NCBI RefSeq assembly: GCF_040730185.1
Contig: NZ_CP160402.1
Location: forward strand, 7,936,001-8,000,000
DNA length: 64,000 nucleotides
Reading direction: 5' to 3'
DNA from: Streptomyces sp. Je 1-332
Lineage (GTDB): Bacteria > Actinomycetota > Actinomycetes > Streptomycetales > Streptomycetaceae
Shown here: positions 17,785 through 26,083 of the stretch, in pieces
How the letters are laid out: each line of letters opens with the position of its first letter
How positions within the stretch are numbered: position 1 is the first letter of the stretch
Notes under the pieces: model-generated
Database searches by the model: none
What the model saw: only the letters and a program-made list of their open reading frames with translations
What the model was told of the DNA's origin: nothing
Position numbers and translations under genes: made by a program

Positions 17785-17840
17785 CCTTATGCGTTCCAAG
17801 ACTTCTTTTGGCATGTGAAGATGACTCCGAAGGCATAAGG
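17785..17840. promoter_or_regulatory. Inverted repeat in the cydA/lysR divergent region, candidate LysR site
   Basis: CCTTATGC at 17785-17792 is repeated inverted as GCATAAGG at 17833-17840, with flanks TT and GAA extending the match. The arms are 40 bp apart, too far for one dyad but suitable for two LysR-tetramer contact sites around the divergent promoters. The right arm is only 15 bp from the lysR start, consistent with autorepression. Functional assignment is inference. Confidence 0.5.
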
Positions 17841-17855
17841 GAAGGTGGGTGGATC

Positions 17856-18785
17856 ATGGATCTTCTGCAGCTGCGGTACTTCCAGACCGTCGCCCGTTTC
17901 GAGCACATCAGCCGCGCCGCCCAGGAACTGCGCGTGGCCCAGCCCTCGTTGAGCCGCACCATCGCCCGCCTGGAGTCCGAACTCGGCTCCCCGCTCTTCG
18001 ACCGGCAGGGGCGCCGCATCCGGCTCAACCCGTACGGCGCGATGTTCCTGCGGCATGTGGAGCGGGCCCTGAGTGAGCTGGATGACGGCTGCAGGGCCGT
18101 GCGTGAGGCCCGTGACACCGGGCTCGGGCGCGTGAGCGTCGCCTCCGAGACCCTCCTGACGATCACTCACATCCTCGGCAGCTTCCGGGCCGGTCATCCG
18201 CGCGCCGACGTACGGCTCTTCCAGTCGACCGCACAGGAGATGGACCGCCGGCTGCGCACCAGGGAGGTCGACTTCTGTGTGGCCTCACAGCCGCTGACCG
18301 GCACGAACCTCGAGTCGGTCGAGCTCGCCCGCGAGGAGGTGCTGCTCGCGGTGCCGCCCGGTCACCGGCTCGAAGCGCGGGAGAGCGTGACGATCCCCGA
18401 GATCGCCGACGAGCCCTTCGTCACCACGCGCCCCGGCCACTGGCAACGCGCCCTCCTGGACCGGCTGTTCGCGGCCGAGGGGCTCACGCCGCTGCTCTCC
18501 TGCGAGGGCGACGAGCCGGGTGCCAGCCAGGACATGATCAGCGCGGGCCTCGGCATCGGCCTCATCCCGGAGATCTCCCGCCAGGTCGGCACGGAGACGC
18601 AGGTTCCGGTGGCCTGGGTCCACGTGGACGCACCGGACTGCGAGCGGGTGCTCACCCTGGTGTGGAGCCGCGACGGCTACCTCTCCGAAGCCGCCCTGAA
18701 ATTCCGGGAGTTCATCACCAGCAAGCCCTTCATGTCCCACCGCAGGCCCGCTGCGCGCGGCGAGGCTTCCCTTGCACCGTCCTGA
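17856..18785 (+). CDS. LysR family transcriptional regulator
   Basis: 309 residues from ATG 17856 (GGGAAGGTGGGTGG upstream). N-terminal HTH at residues ~1-60: MDLLQLRYFQTVARFEHISR, AAQELRVAQPSLSRTIARLE, FDRQGRRIRLN. The rest is a periplasmic-binding-like effector domain (RVSVASETLLTITHILGSF to LVWSRDGYLSEAA). It diverges from cydABDC with a long inverted repeat between, so it may regulate the oxidase operon or only itself. The effector is unknown. Confidence 0.9.
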   Translation: MDLLQLRYFQTVARFEHISRAAQELRVAQPSLSRTIARLESELGSPLFDRQGRRIRLNPYGAMFLRHVERALSELDDGCRAVREARDTGLGRVSVASETLLTITHILGSFRAGHPRADVRLFQSTAQEMDRRLRTREVDFCVASQPLTGTNLESVELAREEVLLAVPPGHRLEARESVTIPEIADEPFVTTRPGHWQRALLDRLFAAEGLTPLLSCEGDEPGASQDMISAGLGIGLIPEISRQVGTETQVPVAWVHVDAPDCERVLTLVWSRDGYLSEAALKFREFITSKPFMSHRRPAARGEASLAPS

Positions 18786-18872
18786 CGCGAACCAGGGTCC
18801 CGAACGCAACGGCCCAGGTGATCGATGCGTCGGCGGCAAAGTTCAAGGCCGGGTGCCGGACGGCGGGCGGTG

Positions 18873-19562
18873 TCAGCCGATGGGGTCGGGCAGCGGTACC
18901 ACCCGGTAGGCGAGCTGGATCGTGCTGCCGGTGGCGGGGTCGCCGAGTTCCACGCGCCAGCCCTCGGCGAACTGGTCCACGCCTTCGGTCATGGGGATGG
19001 TGCCCGAGATCAGGACGGTGCCCGGGGTCAGGCCGCCACGCTCGCGCAGTACGCCGGTCCAGTAGCCGGGGGTGAGGAGTTCGGCCAGCGTGCCGTGCTG
19101 GATCTCGATCTCCCGGCCGTCGGCGTGGGCGACCCAGGCACGCAGGGTCAGTTCGTCGACGCGCGACTCGACGTCGGCCAGGGGCCAGGCCTGCCGGGCC
19201 AGGACATCGGGCGCCGCGTTCTTGCTCCAGGCCACGCCGTGGACCTCGAGGTCACGGTCGGTGTGATCACAGGCCGCCGTCAGCAGCAGCTCGCCACCGT
19301 CCGCGACGACCAGGGCCCATTCCGCCTCGCCGGACGTGCGGGCGTGCGGGGCGGCGACCCGCTCGGTCTGCTGGGCCAGGTAGGGGGAGACGGGGTAGAG
19401 GGCCGGGGTCACCGACGGCGCGGGCACTCCCAGTTGGGCGAGCTCGGCGACATGCGCGGCGACGTCGGCCTGCTCGCGCCCGGCGTAACCGGCGTTCAGC
19501 ACCTGCACGACATCGACATCACGGGTGGAGCCGTCAGGAAGTTCGAAGGTCAGCACGGCCAT
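18873..19562 (-). CDS. DUF2848 family protein
   Basis: 229 residues from ATG 19562 (GGAG 6 nt upstream). The sequence matches the DUF2848 pattern as I recall it: MAVLTFELPDGS, VLNAGYAGREQADVAAHVAE, LYPVSPYLAQQ, then TLISG-like GTVLISGTIPM near the C-terminus. The fold is probably related to fumarylacetoacetate hydrolases, but no activity is proven. It is transcribed divergently from the MHS-type transporter, across a triple-hexamer operator that matches the one at the GntR gene. Confidence 0.75.
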   Translation of the reverse strand: MAVLTFELPDGSTRDVDVVQVLNAGYAGREQADVAAHVAELAQLGVPAPSVTPALYPVSPYLAQQTERVAAPHARTSGEAEWALVVADGGELLLTAACDHTDRDLEVHGVAWSKNAAPDVLARQAWPLADVESRVDELTLRAWVAHADGREIEIQHGTLAELLTPGYWTGVLRERGGLTPGTVLISGTIPMTEGVDQFAEGWRVELGDPATGSTIQLAYRVVPLPDPIG

Positions 19563-19639
19563 GAGGCACTCCAAAGGGGGCAGGGCTCGACAAGGGTCTC
19601 GACGATCTCGACACGGTCGACTTCTGGCGCGGGGGTTGC

Positions 19640-19667
19640 GCATACGACCTGTATACAAGAAGTATGC
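19640..19667. promoter_or_regulatory. Three-hexamer GntR-type operator (11-bp phasing)
   Basis: GCATAC (19640-19645), GTATAC (19651-19656) and GTATGC (19662-19667) are each 11 bp apart; the set is symmetric about the central GTATAC. It lies between the divergent DUF2848 and transporter genes. The same hexamers with near-identical phasing occur at 22774-22802, beside the GntR gene. The shared site is direct sequence evidence for co-regulation; the binding protein is inferred. Confidence 0.7.
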
Positions 19668-19718
19668 CGGAAGGTCGATGTCCAGGTCGATGTCCCCTCG
19701 ACGCAAGGATCGGGAAGC

Positions 19719-21083
19719 ATGCAGCACACCCCTCAGGGCCCACCGGCGGTCACGCCGGGCCGCTCCGGCATCCGCCGGGCCTTCTTCGCAAGCCTCACCG
19801 GCACCGCTCTGGAGTGGTACGACTTCGCGGTCTACTCCGCCGCGGCGGCCCTCGTCTTCGGTGACCTTTTCTTCCCCTCGGAGGACCCCCTCACCGGCAC
19901 CCTCCTGGCGTTCTCCACGTATGCCGTCGGCTACGTCTCACGACCGCTGGGCGGCTTCGTCTTCGGACGCCTCGGCGACGTGATCGGCCGCAAGAAAGTC
20001 CTCATCGCCACCCTGGTCCTCATCGGCGCCGCCACCTTCCTCATCGGCGTCCTGCCCACGTACGGCACCGCCGGCATCACCGCCCCCATCGCCCTGGTCC
20101 TGCTGCGGTTCGCGCAGGGCGTCGGCGTGGGCGGCGAGTGGGGCGGTGCGGTCCTGCTGTCCAGCGAGTTCGGCGACCCGCGCCGCCGCGGCTTCTACGC
20201 CTCCGCCGCGCAGATCGGCCCACCCGCCGGAAACCTCCTGGCCAACGGCGTACTGGCCGCCCTGGGCGTACTGCTCACCGAGGAGCAGTTCCTGTCCTGG
20301 GGCTGGCGCGTGGCCTTCCTGCTCTCGGGTGCCCTGGTCGCCTTCGGGCTGTGGATCAGGGCGAAGCTGGAGGAGACCCCGGTCTTCAAGGCCATGGAAG
20401 CCGAGGAATCCCGGCCGCAGGCGCCGATCCGCGAGGTCTTCACCACCCAGCCCCGCGCCCTGTGCGCCGCGATCCTCAGCCGGGTCGCCCCCGACGTGCT
20501 GTACGCGATGTTCACCGTGTTCGTCCTCACCTACGCCACCGACGAACTCGGCATGACCCGCGGCTCCGCCCTGACGGCCGTACTGGTGGGCTCCTTCCTG
20601 CAGATCTTCCTCATCCCCCTGGCCGGCGCCCTGTCCGACCGGGTCAACCGCCGCCTGCTGTACGGCTGTTCCGCCCTCGCCGCGGGGGTGTGGCCGTTCG
20701 TGTTCTTCCTCGTGGTCGACGGCGACAGCTGGTTCCTGCTGGTGTGCGGCGTCGTGATGGCACTGGCCATCCACTCCTTCATGTACGGCCCGCAAGCGGC
20801 GTTCGTCGCCGAACAGTTCTCGCCCCGTCTGCGCTACACGGGATCGTCGCTCGCCTACACCCTGGCGGGCCTCATCGGCGGAGCGGTCGCGCCGCTGCTC
20901 TTCACCGCCCTGCTCAGCGCGTACGGCAGCTGGGTGCCGCTGGCGCTCTACCTCGCCGCCGCGGCAGCCGTGACCCTCATCGGGCTCTTCCTGGGCCGGG
21001 ACTCCGCCCACGCCGAAAAGGAGGACGAGCTGCTCGCCGGCGCCGCCACCCCGGAGGCGGCCCCCGCGGCCCGCGTTCCGTAA
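19719..21083 (+). CDS. MFS transporter, metabolite:H+ symporter (MHS) type
   Basis: 454 residues, 12 predicted helices. Motifs: ASLTGTALEWYDFAVYSAAA, the loop 2-3 signature GRLGDVIGRKK, RFAQGVGVGGEWGGAVLL, GWRVAFLLSG; all are typical of the shikimate/alpha-ketoglutarate/proline-betaine symporters. It probably imports a small organic acid or zwitterion by proton symport. The start ATG 19719 has a close GGGAAG. It is followed by a carbon-nitrogen hydrolase gene and diverges from DUF2848, so import and degradation of one amide-like nutrient is the likely theme. Confidence 0.9.
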   Translation: MQHTPQGPPAVTPGRSGIRRAFFASLTGTALEWYDFAVYSAAAALVFGDLFFPSEDPLTGTLLAFSTYAVGYVSRPLGGFVFGRLGDVIGRKKVLIATLVLIGAATFLIGVLPTYGTAGITAPIALVLLRFAQGVGVGGEWGGAVLLSSEFGDPRRRGFYASAAQIGPPAGNLLANGVLAALGVLLTEEQFLSWGWRVAFLLSGALVAFGLWIRAKLEETPVFKAMEAEESRPQAPIREVFTTQPRALCAAILSRVAPDVLYAMFTVFVLTYATDELGMTRGSALTAVLVGSFLQIFLIPLAGALSDRVNRRLLYGCSALAAGVWPFVFFLVVDGDSWFLLVCGVVMALAIHSFMYGPQAAFVAEQFSPRLRYTGSSLAYTLAGLIGGAVAPLLFTALLSAYGSWVPLALYLAAAAAVTLIGLFLGRDSAHAEKEDELLAGAATPEAAPAARVP

Positions 21084-21170
21084 CGTCAGCGCTCCCGGTC
21101 CCTGCCCGTGTCCGCTCCCGTCTCCGCCATCACCCCGCCCGCCCCTCACGACTCCGAAAGGCGGTCCACC

Positions 21171-21974
21171 GTGCGCATCGCACTGAGCCAGCTCACCACC
21201 GGCCCCGAGCCCGGCAAGAACCTCACCCTCATCAAGGAATGGACCTCACGCGCGGCCGACGCCGGCGCGGACATCGTCGTGTTCCCCGAGGCGTCGATGG
21301 CCTGCTTCGGCACCCCACTGGCGCCCCTCGCCGAACCCCTGGACGGCCCCTGGGCCACCGCCGTCCGCACCGTCGCCGAGGAGGCGGGCCTCACTGTGGT
21401 GGCGGGCATGTTCACCCCGGCATCGGGAGGCCGGGTGGCCAACACCCTGCTCGCCACCGGACGCGATGTCGAAGCGGCGTACGACAAGATCCATCTCTAC
21501 GACGCGTTCGGCTACGCCGAGTCCGACAGCGTGGCCGCCGGGTCCCGGGTCGTCACCATCGACGTGGACGGCGTACGCCTGGGTCTGGCGACGTGTTACG
21601 ACGTGCGCTTCCCGGAGTTGTTCCGGGCGCACGCCGACGCGGGGGCCACCGCCACCCTGCTGGCGGCCTCCTGGGGCGCGGGACCCGGCAAGATCGACCA
21701 GTGGGAGCTGCTGGTGCGGGCCCGCGCACTGGACGCCACGCTGTGGGTCGCCGCCGTCGACCAGGCCGACCCGGCCGCGCGGGGCGACGCGGCCGGGGGC
21801 ACGGCACCCACCGGAGTGGGGCACAGCATGCTCGTCGGCCCCGACGGCACCGTGCGCCACCGCCTGGGGGCCGAGGCGGAGCTGGCGCTGGTCGACGTGG
21901 ACGCCGACGAGGTCATGGCGGTCCGCAAGAACATCCCGGTGCTGGCCAACCGGCGGTTGGGGGAGCGGCGCTGA
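21171..21974 (+). CDS. Carbon-nitrogen hydrolase (nitrilase superfamily amidase)
   Basis: 267 residues from GTG 21171. The Glu-Lys-Cys triad is complete: Glu40 in VVFPEASM, Lys106 in YDKIHLYDAFGY, Cys142 in LATCYDVRFPEL. This branch hydrolyses C-N bonds of omega-amides, carbamoyl compounds and related substrates. It follows the transporter by 87 bp in the same direction and probably acts on the imported compound or its derivative, under the same GntR control. There is no signal peptide, so it is cytosolic. Confidence 0.9.
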   Translation: MRIALSQLTTGPEPGKNLTLIKEWTSRAADAGADIVVFPEASMACFGTPLAPLAEPLDGPWATAVRTVAEEAGLTVVAGMFTPASGGRVANTLLATGRDVEAAYDKIHLYDAFGYAESDSVAAGSRVVTIDVDGVRLGLATCYDVRFPELFRAHADAGATATLLAASWGAGPGKIDQWELLVRARALDATLWVAAVDQADPAARGDAAGGTAPTGVGHSMLVGPDGTVRHRLGAEAELALVDVDADEVMAVRKNIPVLANRRLGERR

Positions 21975-22129
21975 GCGAGAAGGGCCAGCAACTCCCTTTA
22001 CCTGCGGGGCTGTCGGGCTGGCGGGGCTGACGATCTTCCGCCGAGACTCTCGGGTCCGACAGCAACGCGGCCCAGCGCAACTCATATCGGCGTCCGCCCG
22101 TCCGAACGTACGCCCGTGTGCTCGCCCGG

Positions 22130-22777
22130 CTACCCGGCAAGCAGAACCTTAAGTGTCGACTCCAAGTGGCTGTCGATCGCGGCGCAGGCGGCCTGCGCGT
22201 CACCGGCCGTGAGGGCATCCACGATCGCCCGGTGCTCGTCGAGCACCGCTTCCTGGCGGCCCTGCTGGTTGTAGAGGGCCACGACTCCGGCCCGCACCTG
22301 GCGGCTGCGCAGCCCCTCGTAATGCCGGTCGAGCAGTGAGTTGCCCACGGCCGACACGAGCGACGAGTGGAAGAGGTGGTCCACGTCGATGAACTCCTTG
22401 GCCTGGTCGGGCCCGCTCAGCGTGCGCTGCCGATCCAGGCAAGCGCCCAACTCCCGCACCGGCGCCCGCCCCGCGTCGATGACGTGCTGCGCCGCGTACC
22501 GCTCGACGATCCCGCGCAGCTGCATCAGCTCGGTGATCTCACGCCCCGACAGGGGCGCCACCCGCGCACCGCGCTTGGGCACCAACTCGACCAGGTCCTC
22601 GGCGGCCAGCAGGAGCAGAGCTTCGCGGATCGGGGTGCGCGAGACACCGATGCGGTCGGCGATGTCCTGCTCGGAGAGGAACTCGCCCTGCATCGCCGGG
22701 TCCGTGAGCACCGTCTCCTTGAGGTACGCGTACGCCTTCTCCCGACCCGACGCCACCACTACCCCCAGAGATCGCAT
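22130..22777 (-). CDS. GntR family regulator, FCD-type
   Basis: 215 residues if ATG 22777 is used; a GTG at 22756 or 22759 after GGGGG is a good alternative because 22777 touches the operator. The winged helix spans ~10-70 (EFLSEQDIADRIGVSRTPIR, EALLLLAAEDLVELVP), followed by an all-helical FCD ligand domain with the metal-type residues in DVDHLFHSSL and DEHRAIVDAL. It faces the transporter-amidase genes and has the same triple-hexamer operator at its own promoter, so autoregulation plus repression of the neighbouring catabolic genes is likely. Confidence 0.88.
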   Translation of the reverse strand: MRSLGVVVASGREKAYAYLKETVLTDPAMQGEFLSEQDIADRIGVSRTPIREALLLLAAEDLVELVPKRGARVAPLSGREITELMQLRGIVERYAAQHVIDAGRAPVRELGACLDRQRTLSGPDQAKEFIDVDHLFHSSLVSAVGNSLLDRHYEGLRSRQVRAGVVALYNQQGRQEAVLDEHRAIVDALTAGDAQAACAAIDSHLESTLKVLLAG

Positions 22778-22802
22778 ACACCTTGTATACGGAAGTGTAT
22801 AC
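22774..22802. promoter_or_regulatory. Three-hexamer operator at the GntR gene
   Basis: GCATAC (22774-22779), GTATAC (22785-22790) and GTATAC (22797-22802) are spaced 11 and 12 bp apart and cover the region just before the GntR start. It matches the operator at 19640-19667, sharing CTTGTATAC on one strand. This is evidence for autoregulation. Confidence 0.7.
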
Positions 22803-22871
22803 GGAAGCTACCACGAAGCCGCGCTACAGCGCCCGGCGCTGCGGGCCGCGGCGGGCCAGTGCCTCGCTCGG

Positions 22872-24359
22872 TCAGTCGGCGAGCCGCGCGGTGAAGACCC
22901 GGTGCCCGTCGCTTCGGCTGGCGCTGACCGTGAACGCGCCCTCGGCGTCGTCGGCGTCGACCGTCAGAGTGTCTCCCTCGTGACGAACCGTGGCGGGATC
23001 CAGCATGAGAACGAGATCTGGCCCGTCGAAGCCGACGCTGGTCTCCCTCACCTCCAGGCTTCCGCCCTTCAGCGACAGTGAGCCGGTACTCCCCAGTGCC
23101 ACGGTGAACGGCAGCTTGTCGGCCTTGTAGTAGCCATTCGACTGGAAGTCGCTGCGGGCCGCCTTCGCGGGCAGCCGCAAAAGCACGGTCGACGGCTCGG
23201 CGTACACCTGCGCCAGCGGATCAAGCACCTCACCCAACTGCTGGTTCGCTGCCCGGGCTTGGGCCCGCGCCCGTGCCTCGAGGCTCTCGGGGACGGACTG
23301 CCGCTTCGGGGCGATGCCCTTGAGGAGGAGCTGTTGGGGAGTCTGCCCACTCGACTCGCTCTGCTGCTTGACGCGGGCGCCGGAGCCGAGGTGATCGGCC
23401 AGGAGCAGGGAGGCGAGCCCGACGTAGTAACTGCCGGTGTCGCCCTGGATCTTCTCAGGGTCGGTGATGTGCTTGAGGGAGGTGAAGTACGCCTGGCGGG
23501 CGGCGTCCAGAGAGCCGCCGGCATTCGCCTGGACGAACGCAAGTTTGCCCACGTAGTTGGCCGTCCCCTCCAGGACGTCCGTGCGGCTCAGGGCACGGTG
23601 CTGTTCGGGCAGCGTCTTCGCCAGCTGCTGCTCCCACCAGGCCGCGGCCTGGAGGTGGCCGGCACGCCGGGCCTCGTCACGGCCGGCATCGAGCAAGCTG
23701 TTGTAGAGGAGCACCCGGAACAGGGTCTCCTCCTTGCGTATGGGGTAGTACGTCGCACGCCCCGTGACGTCGCTGCCATGGAGCGGCTTGGCGAGGGCCT
23801 TCCAGCGGGTCGTCTCGCCGTCGTGTTGTACATAGGCATGGAACTGTTCGTGCGTCGCTGTGTCGAACAGCAGTGACGTCGCGTTCTTGGGGAACATGCC
23901 GCTGGGGTCACGGTCGGGCAGCCCTCGCGCGTAGTCCCGCGCCTCCAGCGCCACGACCACGGCGTGCTGCCCGTCCCACTCAGTCATCGTGAACCCACCG
24001 GCCCTGGGCACCGCGATGTTCCGTCGCTTCAAGTCCGCGAGGGGCACGCGGTTCCTGCCCCGCGGAGTGATCGACCACGCGGCCTTCCCGTCGGTGACCA
24101 GCAGCATGTGCTCCGCGTAGTCGGTGCCTGGCCAGATCCGGTCCATGTGCCGCCAGACCTTGGCCACGTCCTTCTGTAGTCGGTCGGCCGTTTCGTCGAG
24201 ACCGAGCACCTCACCCGGTGCGGGCGTTCCGGTGTCCGCGAACGCCGAAGTGCCGGTGACGGTCTTGGGTGCGGCGCAACCGGTGTCCGTCAGTGCCAGC
24301 ACGACGAGCCCGGTCACAGCCAGGGTGATGCCGCGGCAACGCAGCGCCCGGAACGTCAT
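22872..24359 (-). CDS. Secreted or lipid-anchored HExxH protein
   Basis: 495 residues from ATG 24359. An N-terminal signal (LAVTGLVVLALTDTGC) ends in a cysteine; the -3 residue is Asp, so lipidation is uncertain. At mid-protein, ATHEQFHAYVQH has the zinc-protease HExxH pattern, and EGTANYVGKLA about 70 residues on could give the third ligand, a gluzincin-like layout. The C-terminal ~100 residues look like a beta sandwich. The gene diverges from another lipoprotein metallopeptidase (24598), so the pair may act together outside the cell. Family not recognised. Confidence 0.65.
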   Translation of the reverse strand: MTFRALRCRGITLAVTGLVVLALTDTGCAAPKTVTGTSAFADTGTPAPGEVLGLDETADRLQKDVAKVWRHMDRIWPGTDYAEHMLLVTDGKAAWSITPRGRNRVPLADLKRRNIAVPRAGGFTMTEWDGQHAVVVALEARDYARGLPDRDPSGMFPKNATSLLFDTATHEQFHAYVQHDGETTRWKALAKPLHGSDVTGRATYYPIRKEETLFRVLLYNSLLDAGRDEARRAGHLQAAAWWEQQLAKTLPEQHRALSRTDVLEGTANYVGKLAFVQANAGGSLDAARQAYFTSLKHITDPEKIQGDTGSYYVGLASLLLADHLGSGARVKQQSESSGQTPQQLLLKGIAPKRQSVPESLEARARAQARAANQQLGEVLDPLAQVYAEPSTVLLRLPAKAARSDFQSNGYYKADKLPFTVALGSTGSLSLKGGSLEVRETSVGFDGPDLVLMLDPATVRHEGDTLTVDADDAEGAFTVSASRSDGHRVFTARLAD

Positions 24360-24597
24360 GACGATTCCCAACCTCGGGACGTTTCCCGACCTCGGAAAGG
24401 CCGTCGGGACGACAAGCCTCTGCACCACCGTGCGCGCCCCGTCGCGCGGGCGCCCCCGCACCACCGGCCGATGCCGCCGTTCGAGGGAAGGGGGCGACGT
24501 TCACCTGAGTGGCCGACGAGGATGGCCGGGTGCGCGCGGTGGGGCAACGCTGAGGGAGCGGGGGCAGGGGGTACTCCATGGCAGAACGGATCCCACC

Positions 24598-24687
24598 ATG
24601 TCAGCGAAGCCGCCACTCGCAACGGCCATGTCAGCGAAGCCGCCGACCGCAACGGTCACGTCAGCGAAGCCGCCAGCCGCAACGGTC
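24598..24687 (+). repeat. Three 30-bp tandem repeats over the start of the DUF4344 gene
   Basis: Units start at 24598, 24628 and 24658, each beginning RTGTCAGCGAAGCCGCC-like (ATG, ATG, ACG) and ending GCAACGG. They duplicate the translation start and encode MSAKPP..AT ten-residue units before the signal peptide. The third copy starts with ACG instead of ATG. It looks like recent local amplification. Confidence 0.9.
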
Positions 24688-25578
24688 GCCGCCGTCACCC
24701 TCGCGTGCGCGCTCGCACTCAGTGCCTGCACCGCAGACCAGGCCCCCGGTTCGACCAGGGCGGCAGCGCGGGCCGCCACAGCCACCGCGTCGGCCGGGGA
24801 GCCCCCGGGGACCGGCCGGCCGACGACGAAGAACGACGGGAAGCTCATCACGGTCTACGAGCCTGGCACGACGCCGGCCGGGGAGAAGTCCCGCGGCTTC
24901 CTCGAGAAGAACCACGTCCTGGACGACGTCGCCTCGCAGGCCAACGCGCGCGTGACGCTGGCTCACGATGTGCCCTTGATGGGCTTGAACTGCGATGAGT
25001 CGAACGCCTATTGGAGCGCGATGCGGCAGGACATCCGCTACTGCTACGAGTTCGAGGCCTCCACCCGCAAGCTCTTCGAGAAGCCCGATGACGACGGGAA
25101 GAAGCCCACCTCCAAGGACGTCGACGATGACATCGTCGGCTTCACCAACGGCATCGTTCTGCACGAGCTGGGACATGCGCTGATCAGCATGTACGAGCTG
25201 CCTGTCACCGGCAAGGAAGAGGACGCAGTCGACCAACTCGCGGTCGTCCTGCTCACCACCGGCGATCAACCGCACGACAAATACGTGGCTGAGACGATCT
25301 ACGCATGGGCCAGGATGGCCTCCGAGAAGGAGCTCAACAAGTCCGCATCGGACATGCTCGAGCTCTACTCCGACGAACACTCCCTGAGCGCGCAGCGCCT
25401 CTACAACTGGACCTGCTGGCTGTACGGCTCCAACCCCGACGCCTACCAGGGCCTCGTCGAGAGCGACGACAACCCCGACGGCGCCCTGCCGTCGGCCCGA
25501 GCCGGGCAGTGCGAGGACGAGTACAAGAAGCTCAGCAAATCCTGGAACACCCTCCTCAAGCCCTACCTCAAGCAGTGA
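24598..25578 (+). CDS. DUF4344-type metallopeptidase lipoprotein
   Basis: 326 residues from ATG 24598; ATG 24628 is also possible as the start region is duplicated. After the repeats comes a lipoprotein signal with lipobox LSAC (ALALSACTAD). The catalytic motif is HELGHALISMYELP (HExxH), with GKEEDAVDQLAVVLL giving the likely third ligand Glu/Asp; this matches DUF4344 putative metallopeptidases. Cysteines in LNCDES and IRYCYEF may form a disulfide. The predicted place is the outer face of the membrane. It diverges from a second HExxH protein. Confidence 0.82.
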   Translation: MSAKPPLATAMSAKPPTATVTSAKPPAATVAAVTLACALALSACTADQAPGSTRAAARAATATASAGEPPGTGRPTTKNDGKLITVYEPGTTPAGEKSRGFLEKNHVLDDVASQANARVTLAHDVPLMGLNCDESNAYWSAMRQDIRYCYEFEASTRKLFEKPDDDGKKPTSKDVDDDIVGFTNGIVLHELGHALISMYELPVTGKEEDAVDQLAVVLLTTGDQPHDKYVAETIYAWARMASEKELNKSASDMLELYSDEHSLSAQRLYNWTCWLYGSNPDAYQGLVESDDNPDGALPSARAGQCEDEYKKLSKSWNTLLKPYLKQ

Positions 25579-25637
25579 GCCGCAGACGACAGGCTGCCGC
25601 ACGCCCGGTGAACTCCGCCCCGCCGCTCGCCATGGGC

Positions 25638-26042
25638 TCAGGCTTGTCGTAGCGACAGCGCGAACTCGCTCAGGTGGACCAGCCCCTCGACCCCGTCGGC
25701 GGCCCGCACGAAGGCGCCGAACGGGATCAGCTTGGTGACCTGTCCCTCAAGGCGTTGGCCCGGTGCTGTGCGGTCGGCGAATTCCTCGAACGGGTCCGGC
25801 TGCAGGGCCCGCAGGGACAGTCGGGCCTCCAGGTTCCACGTGTCGAACTGGAGGCACTCGCAAGCGACGCTCTGCCCGATCCCCACGACGTCCGAGGCCG
25901 CTTCGATGTAGCGCCACGACAGTTCGGGGACGGTGATGAAATCGACGCCCGGGGTGGTCCCCGGAGGGGGCGGTGGCGGCGTCGGGGTGGTTTCTCCAGT
26001 GGCGGGGCGAAAGAAGCGTGCATAGAACGGGAGACACGATCA
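25638..26042 (-). pseudogene. Decayed S1-domain RNA-binding protein
   Basis: The frame from 26042 to 25638 encodes DFITVPELSWRYIEAASDVV, then GQSVACECLQFDTWNLEARL and an S1 module (LEGQVTKLIPFGAFVRAADG). Such Streptomyces proteins carry two S1 domains. Here the first is replaced upstream by a proline-rich stretch with no ATG/GTG start before 25886, and the second ends after GLVHLSEFALSLRQA, missing its last strands. Only an 82-residue piece could be made from the GTG at 25886. I read it as a remnant with both an N-terminal loss and an internal deletion. Confidence 0.6.
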
Positions 26043-26083
26043 CGTGCGGGGCGAGGACGTCCCGCTGAAATGGAGAATCGAAA

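Noticed and set aside
17678..17855. Rex operator upstream of cydA
   Set aside because: I looked for TTGTGAA-N-TTCACAA type dyads and found none in the gap.
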